Shown: positions 18,858 through 29,130, counted from the stretch's first letter. The stretch: 64,000 nucleotides of DNA from Robertmurraya kyonggiensis (GCF_005116465.1 NZ_SWBM01000001.1:310001-374000), one strand, 5' to 3'. Notes: generated from the letters alone by a model not told the origin. Numbers and translations are program-made.

Positions 18858-20033
18858 TTGCTGACAGTAAAATTAAAATCTGGTGAAACGATCTCATTGG
18901 CTGAAAAGTATAGTCGGAATCAGTTGGAGGCGATGCGAAAAAAGGAAGAGTTCTATTGTCGGAGTTGCTCGGAAAAAATGATTTTGAAGATAGGGACGCA
19001 GCGCATTCCTCATTTTGCTCATGAAAAAGGAAGTGAATGCACAGAATACGACCGGGAATCAGAGTATCATATGTCTGGTAAAATCAAGTTGTTTGAATGG
19101 TTGGAAATACAAGGTCTATCTCCGGAAATGGAATGCTATTATCCACCCATTAAACAACGTGCAGATATTGCTTTTACTTATGAAGAAAAGACTTATTGCA
19201 TCGAATTTCAGTGCTCGACCATCTCAGCAGAGGTTTTTCGAAGGCGTACGGAAGGCTATCGGAAACTATTGCTACACCCGATATGGATTTTAGGTGGTAA
19301 AAATATTAATCGCAAACAAACGCACAAACTATCTTTAACCAATTTCCACTATTTATTTTTAAAAGAAACGGCTAACCGCGAAGTGTATCTCCCTGCTTAT
19401 TGTCCTCAAACGAATCAATTCATCCGCTTGGAAAATCTAATTTCCCTTTCGACAAGGATGGCTTATGCTAGCATTCTTTGTAAGCCTTTAGAAAAATTAA
19501 CTGTTCAAGACTTAATAGAACCAACGTTAACTCTTTCCCCATCCTTATAATTCTGGAGTAGTGATCTTCTTCGTTTTAAAAATACTCTCATTACTAGTGG
19601 TCTAAAGGACCAATTTTTATTCGAGCTTTATTCCCACACACTTCATCCTTATACGCTTCCATCCTATGTTGGTCTTCCGTTGAAGCAAAATTACGCGATT
19701 GAAACAGCCTCATTTATTTGGCAGACTTATCTATTCTTAGAGCATTTATATGGCCGAGAGCTTGGCACGATCGTCCGTTTCGAGGATGTGTACAAGACGA
19801 CATTAAAAAGTCTAAAGGAAAAGCAATTAATTGTGAGAGACTTACCTTGTTTGCATCGAAATCCACTTCCATTTCTGATTCAGGAATATTTAGGAGCATT
19901 GTCACAGATCGGCGTGCTAAAAAAGAAGGAAAACAACATATATTTCATTGATAAACAAATCAAGATAGCAAACAATATGGAAGAGCGGCTGAAGGAGGAA
20001 GAAAAATTTCGTCAAGAATATTATGAAAATTAG
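18858..20033 (+). pseudogene. coiA: Competence protein CoiA, interrupted by an in-frame stop
   Basis: CoiA promotes recombination of incoming DNA during transformation. The reading frame opens at TTG 18858 (GGAGAGG site upstream). It shows the family features: a zinc-finger-like CRSC, HFAHEKG, and the nuclease-type core RADIAFTYEEKTYCIEFQCS. A TAA at 19548-19550 stops it after 230 residues. The same frame then continues without another stop for 160 codons to 20033 (from FWSSDLLRFKNTLITSG to EEKFRQEYYEN). The total of 392 codons is near the usual CoiA length. One nonsense change, or a sequencing error at that base, explains it. The N-terminal fragment keeps the predicted nuclease domain, so partial activity is possible. 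Confidence 0.88.
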
Positions 20034-20127
20034 TAGGTCCACAATTGTTAAAACAACCCCCTTAAGATAAAATAATGAAGAGATGATAATTTTTCGAATT
20101 TCGAAACAATTGAATGGAGGTATAAGG

Positions 20128-21945
20128 ATGGGAACAGAAACTGCTGTTAAGAAACTCCCAACTAGAAGTGAAATTAAAGTAGAAGATACATGGAGATTAG
20201 AAGATATTTTTGCTACCGATGATGAGTGGGAAAAGGAATTTAAAGCAGTAGCGGAATTAATTCCTGGTGTTGCTGCATATCAAGGGAAGTTGGCTGACAG
20301 TGCCGATGTACTATATGAAGCTCTGCAAAAGCAGGACCAAATTTTAGAGCGCATCAGCAAGCTTTATACATATGCCCATATGCGTTATGACCAGGATACG
20401 ACGAATTCCTTTTATCAAGGGATGGATGGCCGTATCAAAGGATTATATTCCCAAGTAGCAAGTGCACTTGCATATGTCGTTCCTGAAATCCTTGCAATCG
20501 AAGAGGAAAAAATCAATGGATTTTTAGATACAAAAGAAGAGCTCAAGCTATATAAGCATGCTTTGGATGAAATCAATTTACAGCGCCCACATGTTTTATC
20601 CGCTGAACAAGAGGCACTTTTAGCGGAAGCTTCTGAGGTTATGGACGCTTCAAGCAATACATTTGGAATGCTAAACAATGCAGATTTAGAATTCCCAAGC
20701 ATTAAGGATGAGAATGGGGAAGAAGTAGAAGTGACGCACGGACGTTATATTCGTTTCCTTGAAAGCACAGATGTCCGCGTTCGTAAGGATGCTTTTAAAG
20801 CAGTGTATGATACGTATGGAAAATTCAAAAATACATTTTCTAGTACATTAAGTGGTCAAGTCAAAAAGGATAATTTTAACGCGAAAATTCGCAACTATAG
20901 TTCTGCGAGACATGCAGCATTAGCGGCTAATAATATTCCTGAGACGGTCTATGAAAACTTAGTGAATACGGTGAATAAGTATTTGCCGCTGCTACATCGC
21001 TATGTGAACCTAAGAAAGAAGGTTCTTGGAGTCGACGAGCTTCATATGTATGACTTATTTACTCCGCTTGTGAAGGATGTAAAAATGGAAATTCCATATG
21101 ACGAAGCGAAGGAAATGATCCTTAAGGGACTTGCTCCACTTGGAGAAGATTATTTGAATGTCCTAAAGGAAGGCTTTGAAAATCGTTGGGTTGATGTTCA
21201 TGAAAATAAAGGAAAGCGTTCAGGTGCCTATTCTTCTGGTACGTACGGAACAAATCCATACATTCTTATGAACTGGCAGGATAATGTGAACAATCTTTTC
21301 ACACTTGCTCATGAATTCGGTCATTCTGTTCATAGCTATTACACAAGAAAGACTCAACCTTACGCTTATGGAGATTATTCGATTTTTGTAGCAGAAGTAG
21401 CGTCTACTTGTAACGAAAATCTGTTGAATGATTACTTATTAAAGACAATTGATGATGAGCAAAAGAGACTATACTTGCTCAATCATTATTTAGAAGGCTT
21501 CAGAGGAACAGTCTTCCGTCAAACAATGTTTGCTGAGTTTGAGCATCTAATTCACCAAAAAGCTCAAAATCATGAAGCTTTAACTGCTGAGTTATTGACA
21601 AAAGAATACTATGACTTGAATGTGAAATACTTCGGTAGGGAGAACATGGTGATTGATGAGGAGATCGGTTTAGAGTGGTCTAGAATTCCTCACTTCTACT
21701 ACAATTATTATGTTTACCAATATGCAACTGGCTTTAGTGCAGCAACTGCCTTAAGCAAGCAAATTATTGACGAAGGTCAGCCGGCTGTTGATCGCTATCT
21801 TGAATTCTTAAAATCAGGTAGCTCCGATTATCCGATTGAAGTATTGAAGAAGGCTGGAGTAGATATGACAAGCTCTGAGCCGATTGAAGCGGCATTAAAG
21901 GTGTTTGAAGAAAGATTAAATGAGATGGAAAGCTTGTTATCTTAA
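20128..21945 (+). CDS. pepF: Oligoendopeptidase F
   Basis: A cytosolic M3-family zinc metallopeptidase that cuts oligopeptides, 605 residues, normal for PepF (YjbG). The zinc motif HEFGH is at residues 395-399, in TLAHEFGHSVHSYY, and the third ligand region EVASTCNE follows. I use the ATG at 20128 with TGGAGG upstream; a longer frame from 20083 lacks a ribosome site. In B. subtilis PepF overexpression lowers sporulation by degrading Phr-type peptides, which fits its nearness to the opp operon. A strong terminator follows. Confidence 0.96.
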   Translation: MGTETAVKKLPTRSEIKVEDTWRLEDIFATDDEWEKEFKAVAELIPGVAAYQGKLADSADVLYEALQKQDQILERISKLYTYAHMRYDQDTTNSFYQGMDGRIKGLYSQVASALAYVVPEILAIEEEKINGFLDTKEELKLYKHALDEINLQRPHVLSAEQEALLAEASEVMDASSNTFGMLNNADLEFPSIKDENGEEVEVTHGRYIRFLESTDVRVRKDAFKAVYDTYGKFKNTFSSTLSGQVKKDNFNAKIRNYSSARHAALAANNIPETVYENLVNTVNKYLPLLHRYVNLRKKVLGVDELHMYDLFTPLVKDVKMEIPYDEAKEMILKGLAPLGEDYLNVLKEGFENRWVDVHENKGKRSGAYSSGTYGTNPYILMNWQDNVNNLFTLAHEFGHSVHSYYTRKTQPYAYGDYSIFVAEVASTCNENLLNDYLLKTIDDEQKRLYLLNHYLEGFRGTVFRQTMFAEFEHLIHQKAQNHEALTAELLTKEYYDLNVKYFGRENMVIDEEIGLEWSRIPHFYYNYYVYQYATGFSAATALSKQIIDEGQPAVDRYLEFLKSGSSDYPIEVLKKAGVDMTSSEPIEAALKVFEERLNEMESLLS

Positions 21946-21955
21946 TTTAACGAAG

Positions 21956-21987
21956 AAAGGCGGTCCTACTTGTGGGACCGCCTTTTT
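21956..21987 (+). terminator. Terminator of pepF
   Basis: AAAGGCGGTCC and GGACCGCCTTT form an 11-bp stem followed by Ts. Confidence 0.92.
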
Positions 21988-22006
21988 AGATGCTGTTCTT
22001 GGGGTT

Positions 22007-22127
22007 AGACCGATATAATTGAATGAAGACCGATATAATTTTTTAAAGACCGAAATATTCAAAATAAGGACCGATATATTTGATCCAAGAACGATATAAC
22101 AAAATAAAGACCGATATCCGGCCACGC
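22007..22127. repeat. Six degenerate 20-21-bp direct repeats (AGACCGATATAATT type)
   Basis: Units beginning AGACCGATATAATT or a variant start at 22007, 22027, 22047, 22068, 22088 and 22108, giving a period of 20-21 bases. The CCGATATA core is kept in most units, with AA/T-rich linkers. The array starts 20 bases after the pepF terminator and ends near the stop of the small minus-strand gene at 22146. It is not CRISPR: the period is too short and the linkers are not spacer-like. Confidence 0.85.
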
Positions 22128-22145
22128 ACACTAAAAAAGTCCTCA

Positions 22146-22319
22146 TCAAAACCCTTTAAATCGGTTTCTATTATTCAAATACCCGATAAAAATTAATAAA
22201 GCGATAAATAAAATAGGTGAAGTGATAAAAATCGAAACTAAATGCATGAGTCCGAGCAAATTAAATAGAAAAGCAAATATAATAAACAGAAACATGAGAA
22301 TCACCGGTACATTTTTCAT
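22146..22319 (-). CDS. Small two-span membrane protein, hypothetical
   Basis: A 57-residue protein (MKNVPVILMFLFIIFAFLFN...) made of two hydrophobic segments (about residues 5-24 and 28-47) and a basic tail NNRNRFKGF. The ATG at 22319 is preceded by AAGGGG on the minus strand; a longer in-frame start 63 bases upstream has no ribosome site. No family is recognised. Confidence 0.6.
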   Translation of the reverse strand: MKNVPVILMFLFIIFAFLFNLLGLMHLVSIFITSPILFIALLIFIGYLNNRNRFKGF

Positions 22320-22559
22320 GAAAACAGCCCCTTTGTCCAAAAGACTCCTTGTCTCGATTATATTCACAAAAGAGATAATCATGTATAAATTGGGTCCTCA
22401 GCATTTGTTTTTGACAATATTGTGAAAGAAAGCACAAATTTATTGTCGAATGTTGAAATGCGTGGTATATTTAACTCGTGAAGTTAATCACAAACAAACA
22501 TACCCCTTTGTTTGACCGTGAAAAATTTCTCCCATCCCCTTTGTTCGTATTTAAATAGG
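22320..22559. other. Intergenic region with two dyad sequences
   Basis: No gene is seen. TTGTGAAAGAAAGCACAA at 22420-22437 resembles the Rex operator TTGTGAA-N4-TTCACAA with two mismatches in the right arm. TTAACT-CGTGA-AGTTAA at 22471-22487 is a second perfect dyad. Both lie upstream of the small minus-strand membrane protein, whose promoter must be here. The Rex reading is only a sequence resemblance. Confidence 0.3.
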
Positions 22560-22597
22560 AAAAGGCCGTGCAATCAGAATGGTTTGCACGGCCTTTT
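22560..22597 (-). terminator. Terminator of the yjbI-yjbH operon
   Basis: A perfect 14-bp stem AAAAGGCCGTGCAA / TTGCACGGCCTTTT, 46 bases past the yjbH stop. The Ts are within the stem. Confidence 0.82.
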
Positions 22598-22642
22598 CAT
22601 GTTAACAGGCAATTTTGTATGGCTGTTTATATTGTTACGACA

Positions 22643-23521
22643 CTAAGATTGTGAATTCACATATCTCCAGAATACACCGTATTTCGCTGGGAGTTGCTCT
22701 ACTACTTGTTTTAATTGGAGCTTCTTCATTTCTTTTTCGACTTCCCCAACAGACATGTTATACACGACTGCAATCTCCTTAGAAGCAACCAAATTAAAAT
22801 GCTTCAAAAACGCTTCAATAGGAGGGGGATTGGAACGCTCAGGTGTATTTGGAAGCATTTCGAACAAAATCTGCTCATACACTTGGTACGGATAAATCCC
22901 TGTAATCTTGATACCTTCATCTTCAATATTTTCGTTGAAAAAGACAAGAGTGGGGATTTCTTGAACTTCCATTTCAGAAGTGATTTTTAAATCACATTGA
23001 AATGCCTTTGCTGCACTGTCTGAATGGAGGTCAGATATGAACTCCTCTACATCTAATCCAGCCGCCTTCGCACAATCCTTCAAAATTTCCTGGTTGGAAA
23101 TATTTTGTTTCCCAAAGAAAAGCTCTTCTTGCAATTTTCTCAAAAAGCGGTTTCCAGCTCTTCTTCCTTGTAGTTCTGCTGCCTTAATGGCTACCGAAAC
23201 TATATGAGGGGAAGAAACCGGGTTCTCAAACCATAGCGAGCCATCACAGGACATACCCGTACGAGAGGCTGTTTTTTCCCAAAGATCGGCTATGTTCTCG
23301 AAATGCTGCTTTGTTGATATATTTAACATCGCCAATTTCCCGCTGATCACATGCTTGATGGAAAAATAACGACCGTATTCAATCTGTAGTTTTTTCAACA
23401 CAGGTTCAAGGGCCCAACACTCTGGACATAACGGGTCTATGAACATATAAATTTCAATTGGTTTTTTCTCTGAACCGTGACAATGATGAGAAGATGACAT
23501 TTTATAACTTTTTTCGCTCAC
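22643..23521 (-). CDS. yjbH: Spx degradation adaptor YjbH (SpxH), DsbA-like
   Basis: Adaptor that presents Spx to ClpXP. The protein has 292 residues. The N-terminus carries the zinc-binding His/Cys-rich stretch [10 protein letters not shown], followed by a thioredoxin-like domain with CPEC in [17 protein letters not shown], a helical insertion and the second half of the fold (EIPTLVFF). Loss of zinc under oxidative stress inactivates YjbH in B. subtilis and stabilises Spx. The start is GTG at 23521, overlapping the yjbI stop by 4 bases, with AAAGGTGAAG upstream; an ATG at 23500 would remove seven residues. It is co-transcribed with yjbI, as in B. subtilis. Confidence 0.95.
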   Translation of the reverse strand: MSEKSYKMSSSHHCHGSEKKPIEIYMFIDPLCPECWALEPVLKKLQIEYGRYFSIKHVISGKLAMLNISTKQHFENIADLWEKTASRTGMSCDGSLWFENPVSSPHIVSVAIKAAELQGRRAGNRFLRKLQEELFFGKQNISNQEILKDCAKAAGLDVEEFISDLHSDSAAKAFQCDLKITSEMEVQEIPTLVFFNENIEDEGIKITGIYPYQVYEQILFEMLPNTPERSNPPPIEAFLKHFNLVASKEIAVVYNMSVGEVEKEMKKLQLKQVVEQLPAKYGVFWRYVNSQS

Positions 23522-23922
23522 AAGCCTTCACCTTTCATGTCTTCCTTTTCAGATGTGTTGATCATATGCTCGGCAGTCAATACAAGTCTTGAGTAAAAAT
23601 ACTCTCTAAGCATTCCGTCAAGTCCGACTTCATCCATGGCTTCATTCATACATGACAGCCAAGCCTTCGCCCGAGTTTCTGTAATTTCAAAAGGCATGTG
23701 TCGTGCCCGTAGCATTGGGTGTCCATGCTCCTCCGTATATAAAGAAGGGCCCCCTAAAAATTGCGTCATAAATTGCTTTTGTTTTCGTGCTGTTTCAGAA
23801 AGGTCATTTGGGAAAATAGGAACCAAATCTGGATGCTGGCCAACTTTGCTGTAAAAAGCATCGATTAACTGATGTAATTTTTCTTCACCAATTACTTCAA
23901 ATGGTGTGGACATATTCTCCAT
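23518..23922 (-). CDS. yjbI: Truncated hemoglobin (group II) YjbI
   Basis: A small heme protein of 134 residues. Helical globin text is visible: [42 protein letters not shown] with the proximal histidine region [22 protein letters not shown]. Group II truncated globins bind oxygen and may act in redox defence. The ATG at 23922 is preceded by AAAGGAG; a longer frame from 23970 has no good ribosome site. In B. subtilis yjbIH is one operon. Confidence 0.95.
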   Translation of the reverse strand: MENMSTPFEVIGEEKLHQLIDAFYSKVGQHPDLVPIFPNDLSETARKQKQFMTQFLGGPSLYTEEHGHPMLRARHMPFEITETRAKAWLSCMNEAMDEVGLDGMLREYFYSRLVLTAEHMINTSEKEDMKGEGL

Positions 23923-24082
23923 AAATGAAAACTCCTTTGTGTTGGCTCTTATCCATAAAAATTGGGACATAAGGTGCCAAATGTACTATCCGCCTTGCGA
24001 GTTTCCTTTATTTTATCAATGAGAAAGCAATATCTCAAACAATTGGCTCGAAGATAGAAGAATAGGAAATTTGAGGGAAAAA

Positions 24083-24114
24083 TAATAACCCTATCTGCTA
24101 AAGAACAGATAGGG
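24083..24114 (-). terminator. Terminator of cwlQ
   Basis: The stem CCCTATCTG / CAGATAGGG (24089-24097 and 24106-24114) is followed on the minus strand by TTATTATTTTT. Confidence 0.85.
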
Positions 24115-24122
24115 CTATTTCG

Positions 24123-24743
24123 CTATGCCATCAGATTACTAGTGATTTTTTTTACGTAATTTTGCGTTTCTTTGAAAGGAGGGATGCCTCCGTACTTGTC
24201 CACGTTTCCTGGACCTGCGTTATAAGCTGCTAAGGCAAGCTCCACATTGTTATCATATTTATCTAGCATTTGTCTTAAATATTTACTTCCGCCAAAGATG
24301 TTTTCCTTGGGGTCAAATACATTGGAAACACCTAAATGCTTCGCTGTTCCTGGCATAAGCTGCATTAGGCCAGATGCACCAGCAGTGCTAGTTGCATTTG
24401 CGTTAAAATTGGACTCTTGCTTAATCACGGATTTAATTAAAGAAACAGGTAGGTTGTACTTACTTGCTGCCTCTTCAATCAATGCATCATAATTAGACTT
24501 CTCACCTGAAGTAGTTGAGAGCTTCGTTAAGCTAAGAGGTGGAAGGGAAGTTGACATTGGGAACGAGGTAAGTGTTCCAGATGTATCTTCTGTTTCCGTT
24601 CCTGTTAATAAAGACTCCTGACTGCTAACAAGGATTTCATTGATCATTTCTTGAAAAAGAGAACTTCCTGTTCCAGTCGAAGTGCTATTAAAATTTTGTA
24701 AAGCCTGTAACTGAAGCATTACTTTTAATTGTTCAACATTCAT
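24123..24743 (-). CDS. cwlQ: Lytic transglycosylase, SLT domain (CwlQ/YjbJ)
   Basis: A peptidoglycan lytic transglycosylase of 206 residues. A low-complexity N-terminal half is followed by the SLT domain from about residue 85: [19 protein letters not shown] with the catalytic glutamate in [22 protein letters not shown], and [19 protein letters not shown]. No signal peptide is visible, as in B. subtilis YjbJ (CwlQ), which has muramidase and transglycosylase activity. It is the second gene of the minus-strand pair with yjbK, 20 bases downstream of it. Confidence 0.9.
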   Translation of the reverse strand: MNVEQLKVMLQLQALQNFNSTSTGTGSSLFQEMINEILVSSQESLLTGTETEDTSGTLTSFPMSTSLPPLSLTKLSTTSGEKSNYDALIEEAASKYNLPVSLIKSVIKQESNFNANATSTAGASGLMQLMPGTAKHLGVSNVFDPKENIFGGSKYLRQMLDKYDNNVELALAAYNAGPGNVDKYGGIPPFKETQNYVKKITSNLMA

Positions 24744-24763
24744 ATTACATTCTCCTTGATGGC

Positions 24764-25345
24764 CTATTTCTGATTGAACTTTGCTTGATAAAACCTACGA
24801 ATTTTATTTTCAGTCGTTCTTATTGGTATATTTAATTGGCGTAATAGATTTTCAAATATCTCTTTGCCTTTTTGATAGTCATGTACTTCATATTCTAACT
24901 CATAATCAAAATGATTTAAATAGGTACTATAATCTAAAACAATTAAACCACCTTGAAAGTCTTGTTCAGCGCGCTCTGTTGACAATGTGCCAAATAGAAC
25001 CAACTCTTCAAGGGGAATTTGGTGCTCTATTAATCGTTCCTTAACTGGGCCATCAATGATTACGTTGTTTTCTAGCATTTCAGTTGCTTCCTGTTTAGAA
25101 ATTGCCTGGTTTGTCTCAAGAAGTCCTTCTGGATGAGGTTCTTTTAAAGTTAATTCATAGCGTCCATTTTTAAAACGAATTCGTAAAGCGCATCCAAGCT
25201 CCTTTAATGAAAAATTAACTGTATCGAAATAATGGTTATCCTGTTTGATGAACTTGGAGTTGTCTATGTCTAAAAAGCTTTTTAATTGCATAAACTCTGT
25301 TTTTGTTAAAAGGTTCTTAAATTCGATTTCGATATTCTGAGACAT
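24764..25345 (-). CDS. yjbK: CYTH-domain phosphatase-like protein YjbK
   Basis: A 193-residue protein of the CYTH (triphosphate tunnel metalloenzyme) family. The EIEFK near the N-terminus is the ExExK motif that binds metal and triphosphate, and basic and acidic strand residues follow ([19 protein letters not shown]). CYTH proteins hydrolyse inorganic triphosphate or similar substrates; the substrate here is not known. It lies in the conserved group with RelQ and NAD kinase. A GAGAGGA site precedes the ATG. Confidence 0.92.
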   Translation of the reverse strand: MSQNIEIEFKNLLTKTEFMQLKSFLDIDNSKFIKQDNHYFDTVNFSLKELGCALRIRFKNGRYELTLKEPHPEGLLETNQAISKQEATEMLENNVIIDGPVKERLIEHQIPLEELVLFGTLSTERAEQDFQGGLIVLDYSTYLNHFDYELEYEVHDYQKGKEIFENLLRQLNIPIRTTENKIRRFYQAKFNQK

Positions 25346-25469
25346 TCATTTCAATCCTCTCATTTACAATAATCAAATTGTACCTTATTTAAGAAGGTGG
25401 GGCTACTTCCTATAAGTGTGAATATATGAGTGTTTTATGGTAAAATGGTGAAGTATGGGAGTTGAAATT

Positions 25470-25838
25470 ATGAGAGAAAAATTATTAGTCATAAAAACAA
25501 ATACAACAGATAAAAATGATATAGCACTTCTAGTAAATCCTGAAACGAATTTGAGTGAGGTAAAAGCAACTGGCCAAATGCTCGTTGATTCTGACGGTTT
25601 ATCATTTGTTTATGTACTAGATATAAACGATGAATATACATATCTTGCGATTAAAGAGGACTTTTGGACAGAATTAAAACAAGGAATGGATTCACAGTCA
25701 AAAGTCTACTTAAGTAATAGCACAGAACATATTGAACTGGAGAATTTTTTCGAAGAGCTCGAGTATCTCGTAGAAAACATAAAAGGAAACGGCAATTATG
25801 GCGAGGAAATGGTTACAAAGGTAGAAGCTCGTTTTTAA
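25470..25838 (+). CDS. yjbL: Conserved protein YjbL
   Basis: A small acidic soluble protein of 122 residues. Position between yjbK and yjbM and length agree with B. subtilis YjbL; function is unknown. I use the ATG at 25470 (MREKLLVIKTNTTDKND), which has GGGAG eight bases upstream, rather than the ATG at 25455, which has no clear site. It is 31 bases upstream of relQ and probably co-transcribed with it. Confidence 0.75.
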   Translation: MREKLLVIKTNTTDKNDIALLVNPETNLSEVKATGQMLVDSDGLSFVYVLDINDEYTYLAIKEDFWTELKQGMDSQSKVYLSNSTEHIELENFFEELEYLVENIKGNGNYGEEMVTKVEARF

Positions 25839-25869
25839 CTTCTGCTGATCATCCGTCAGAGAGAAAATA

Positions 25870-26592
25870 GTGCAGCTTGTTCAAGGAACATGCCAGAAAA
25901 CTTCGGATGAGGTGAAACGAACGTTGAAGAATTGGGACCAGTTTTTAGCACCATATAAGCAAGCGGTTGATGAATTAAAGATTAAATTTAAAGGGATGAG
26001 GGGACAATTCGAGTTAGCATCTGATCCTTCGCCTATTGAATTTGTTACAGGTCGGGTCAAGCCGATTGCAAGTATTCTTGATAAAGCAAAGCAAAAAGGA
26101 ATCCCTTTAAATAAATTGGAATCCGAAATGCAGGACATTGCGGGACTTCGAATGATGTGTCAGTTTGTCGATGACATTGGGCCAGTAGTTGAGCTTCTTC
26201 GGAAACGCAATGACTTTGAAATCGTTGAAGAGAGAAACTATATTTCTAATAAAAAGGAAAGCGGATATCGTTCTTACCATGTTGTCATTCGCTATCCTGT
26301 TCAAATGGTATCAGGAGAAAAGAAGATCCTTGTGGAAATTCAGATTCGCACATTAGCGATGAATTTTTGGGCAACGATTGAGCATTCATTGAATTATAAA
26401 TATAAGGGACAGTTTCCAGAGGACATTCAGCTTCGTTTACAAAGGGCAGCGGAAGCAGCCTTCCGATTAGATGAGGAAATGTCATTAATTAGGGGCGAAA
26501 TTCAAGAAGCACAAGCCTTTTTTACGAGAAAAAAAGAATTACAGCAAGATGAGAACAGCGAACTCACCAATTTAAATGGACACTCAGAATAA
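25870..26592 (+). CDS. relQ: Small alarmone synthetase RelQ (YjbM/SasB)
   Basis: Makes (p)ppGpp from ATP and GDP/GTP; a synthetase-only protein of 240 residues without hydrolase or TGS domains. Family text includes SPIEFVTGRVKPIASILDKA, the catalytic-site region MQDIAGLRMMCQFVDDI, ESGYRSYHVVI and VEIQIRTLAMNFWATIEHSL. Start GTG at 25870 makes it about 20 residues longer at the N-terminus than B. subtilis YjbM, so an internal start is possible. It is followed by NAD kinase and a pseudouridine synthase in the conserved order. Confidence 0.95.
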   Translation: MQLVQGTCQKTSDEVKRTLKNWDQFLAPYKQAVDELKIKFKGMRGQFELASDPSPIEFVTGRVKPIASILDKAKQKGIPLNKLESEMQDIAGLRMMCQFVDDIGPVVELLRKRNDFEIVEERNYISNKKESGYRSYHVVIRYPVQMVSGEKKILVEIQIRTLAMNFWATIEHSLNYKYKGQFPEDIQLRLQRAAEAAFRLDEEMSLIRGEIQEAQAFFTRKKELQQDENSELTNLNGHSE

Positions 26593-26623
26593 ATAAAATA
26601 GCCGATTAAATAGAGGAGTCAAA

Positions 26624-27421
26624 ATGATGAATTTTGCAATTACTTCAAAAGGGGATTCAAAATCAAATACACTAATGCATAAAATGAGGTCGTACTTACA
26701 GGATTTCAATCTTGTATATGATGAAGATAAGCCTGATATTGTCATTTCTGTTGGTGGAGATGGAACGCTTCTTTACGCCTTTCATCGTTATAAAAATCGA
26801 CTAGATAAAACGGCTTTCGTTGGGGTTCATACAGGGCATTTAGGGTTTTATGCCGATTGGACACCTGAGGAGATCGAGAAGTTAGTGATTGCGATTGCTA
26901 AAACCCCGTATCAGGTCGTAGAATACCCACTTCTTGAAGTAATTGTTCGCTATTCACATGGGGGAAAGGAAAGCCGTTATTTAGCCTTGAATGAATCTAC
27001 TGTAAAAAGTGTAGATGCAACCCTTGTGATGGATGTTGAAATAAGAGGCCAGCTGTTCGAACGTTTTCGTGGGGATGGCTTATGTTTATCCACTCCATCA
27101 GGTAGTACGGCTTATAATAAAGCGTTGGGCGGAGCGATTCTTCACCCATCGATCCCAGCTATTCAACTAGCTGAAATGGCTTCAATCAATAACCGTGTAT
27201 TCCGGACAGTTGGTTCGCCATTGGTCTTACCAGCTCATCACACTTGTATGCTGAAGCCAGTTAACAATCCTGATTTTCAGATGACGGTTGACCATTTAAC
27301 CTTACTCCATAAGGATGTAAAGTCTATTCAATTTCGAGTGGCAGACGAGAAAATTCGTTTTGCAAGGTTCAGACCATTTCCGTTTTGGAAAAGGGTTCGT
27401 GATTCATTTATTTCTGACTAA
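26624..27421 (+). CDS. ppnK: NAD kinase
   Basis: Phosphorylates NAD+ to NADP+ in the cytosol. The 265-residue protein shows the diagnostic GGDGTLL motif ([14 protein letters not shown]), the second motif [20 protein letters not shown], and [15 protein letters not shown]. An AGAGGAG site precedes two adjacent ATGs; I take the first. It is the YjbN-type NAD kinase, 31 bases downstream of relQ and 22 upstream of the RluA-type gene. Confidence 0.96.
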   Translation: MMNFAITSKGDSKSNTLMHKMRSYLQDFNLVYDEDKPDIVISVGGDGTLLYAFHRYKNRLDKTAFVGVHTGHLGFYADWTPEEIEKLVIAIAKTPYQVVEYPLLEVIVRYSHGGKESRYLALNESTVKSVDATLVMDVEIRGQLFERFRGDGLCLSTPSGSTAYNKALGGAILHPSIPAIQLAEMASINNRVFRTVGSPLVLPAHHTCMLKPVNNPDFQMTVDHLTLLHKDVKSIQFRVADEKIRFARFRPFPFWKRVRDSFISD

Positions 27422-27443
27422 CACGAGTAAGGGAGTATGTAGA

Positions 27444-28328
27444 TTGTCTAAATTTACATTAGAGTGGAAAATTCAAAGGGCTGATGCCGGCAAACTCATA
27501 CGAGCTTTTTTGAAGGAACAGGAAATTTCAAAGGCAGCCCTAACAGATATTAAATTTTCTGGTGGCACTATTAAGCTTAATGGGGAAGATGTTACAGTTC
27601 GAAAACCATTGAGTGAAGGGGACATACTCCTCGTTGAGTTCCCACCGGAATCAATAAGTGAATCGATGGAGGGGGAAAATATCCCCCTTCATATTTTATA
27701 TGAGGATGATAATGTTATCGTCGTTAATAAGCCCGCTGGAATGAGCACAATTCCATCTCGTGAACATCCAAGCGGAAGCTTAGCTAATGCCATTATTGGG
27801 TACTACAAGAAAATAGAATTAGAAACAACCGTTCATATTGTGACGAGATTAGATCGAGACACTTCTGGACTTGTACTGATTGCGAAGCATCGCCATATCC
27901 ATCATTTGATGAGTAAGCAGCAAAAAGAAGGCACTTTAAAACGGAATTATGAGGCATTAGCCGAAGGGATTTTTTTCGAAACAAAAGGTACGATCGAAAA
28001 AAACATTGGGAGAAAAAGTGACAGCATCATTGAAAGAGAAGTGCAAGATGGTGGACAATATGCTTGTACGCATTTTGAGGTCCTCAAACAATATTCTACA
28101 TTTGCCCATGTGAAGCTTCAATTAGAAACAGGCAGAACACATCAAATACGAGTGCATCTATCATATATTGGTCATCCATTATTAGGGGATGACTTGTATG
28201 GAGGGGAAACTTCACGTATAAAAAGGCAAGCTCTTCACTGTTCAAAGCTTACCTTTAACCATCCGATTGAAATGCGTGAGTTCAGTTTTGAGATCGAGTT
28301 GGCTGATGATATGAGAGAATTACTATAA
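27444..28328 (+). CDS. yjbO: RluA-family pseudouridine synthase YjbO
   Basis: Isomerises uridine in structured RNA. The 294-residue protein has the catalytic motif [15 protein letters not shown] with its key aspartate, [13 protein letters not shown] at the start of the domain, and [27 protein letters not shown] near the end. The start is TTG at 27444 with GGGAG eight bases upstream; an earlier in-frame ATG at 27360 lies inside the NAD kinase gene. The 3' end overlaps prpE, which runs in the opposite direction, by 6 bases. Confidence 0.93.
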   Translation: MSKFTLEWKIQRADAGKLIRAFLKEQEISKAALTDIKFSGGTIKLNGEDVTVRKPLSEGDILLVEFPPESISESMEGENIPLHILYEDDNVIVVNKPAGMSTIPSREHPSGSLANAIIGYYKKIELETTVHIVTRLDRDTSGLVLIAKHRHIHHLMSKQQKEGTLKRNYEALAEGIFFETKGTIEKNIGRKSDSIIEREVQDGGQYACTHFEVLKQYSTFAHVKLQLETGRTHQIRVHLSYIGHPLLGDDLYGGETSRIKRQALHCSKLTFNHPIEMREFSFEIELADDMRELL

Positions 28329-29063
28329 AATCTCTTTGAATTTTTCTGCCACAAAAGGCATGGTTGATGCAATAGAGACCAATGTCATTTCTGGATACTG
28401 GAGAGCTGTCAATTTGCCACCAAAGACAGCCCCAGTATCGATATTGTATGTATTGTTGATTACTCTTGGCTCTTTTACAGGTGTATGACCGTAAACAATG
28501 GTTCTGTTTCCTTTGTAGTGTTTCGCCCAATCACGTCGTACCGGAGAGCCATCTGGGTGCTTTTCTCCCGTAATGTCTCCGTACAGGACAAATGTTTTTA
28601 CCTTTGAATTTTCCTTTCCAATATACTCCTCTCGAATACCTGCATGTGCAATGACCAGATTTCCATTATCTAGTACTTGGTGCAAAGGGTTCTGCTCATA
28701 TAATTCGATAAACATCTCTTTTATTTGCTTTTGTTTCTTTGAGGTAAGTGCTTCATATTCTGCCACAGTTGTTTCTAACCCATGTGTTACCTGAACTTTG
28801 TTCCCTAAGAAATAGCGATAAAGTTTGTTACAGTGGTTGCCAGGTGTATAAAGAGCCAGTTTCTCTTTTATCACGAGCCTCCAAACGACTTCAATGACTT
28901 TAAGTGACTCTGGTCCCCGATCGGTTAAATCTCCGACAAAAGCAAGTCGCCGACCTTGAGGGTGAATAGGGATACCACGTGACCAATCATAATTTAGCCT
29001 TTTTGTTAATTCTTGAAATTCATCAAAACAACCATGAATATCTCCAATAATATCAAGTTTCAT
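28323..29063 (-). CDS. prpE: Bis(5'-nucleosyl)-tetraphosphatase PrpE
   Basis: A calcineurin-like metallophosphatase of 246 residues that hydrolyses diadenosine tetraphosphate. The motifs are clear: [27 protein letters not shown] and, later, IAHAGI and YGHTPV. The ATG at 29063 has AAAGGAG upstream; a longer frame from 29087 does not. In Bacillus PrpE affects spore germination. It is convergent with yjbO and divergent from yjbQ. Confidence 0.93.
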   Translation of the reverse strand: MKLDIIGDIHGCFDEFQELTKRLNYDWSRGIPIHPQGRRLAFVGDLTDRGPESLKVIEVVWRLVIKEKLALYTPGNHCNKLYRYFLGNKVQVTHGLETTVAEYEALTSKKQKQIKEMFIELYEQNPLHQVLDNGNLVIAHAGIREEYIGKENSKVKTFVLYGDITGEKHPDGSPVRRDWAKHYKGNRTIVYGHTPVKEPRVINNTYNIDTGAVFGGKLTALQYPEMTLVSIASTMPFVAEKFKEIL

Positions 29064-29095
29064 CTGGGACTCCTTTGTTAAGTACAATTTAAAAA

Positions 29096-29130
29096 ATCTA
29101 GCTACCGTAGGCGCCTTCCGCTTTTCTTAT
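29096..29130 (-). repeat. Short piece of a GCGGAAGGCGCC-type intergenic repeat
   Basis: Read on the minus strand, the sequence AAGAAAAGCGGAAGGCGCC (ending near 29110) resembles the start of a repeat I recall as widespread between genes in Bacillaceae. Only a fragment is present. The identification rests on memory, not a search. Confidence 0.35.
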
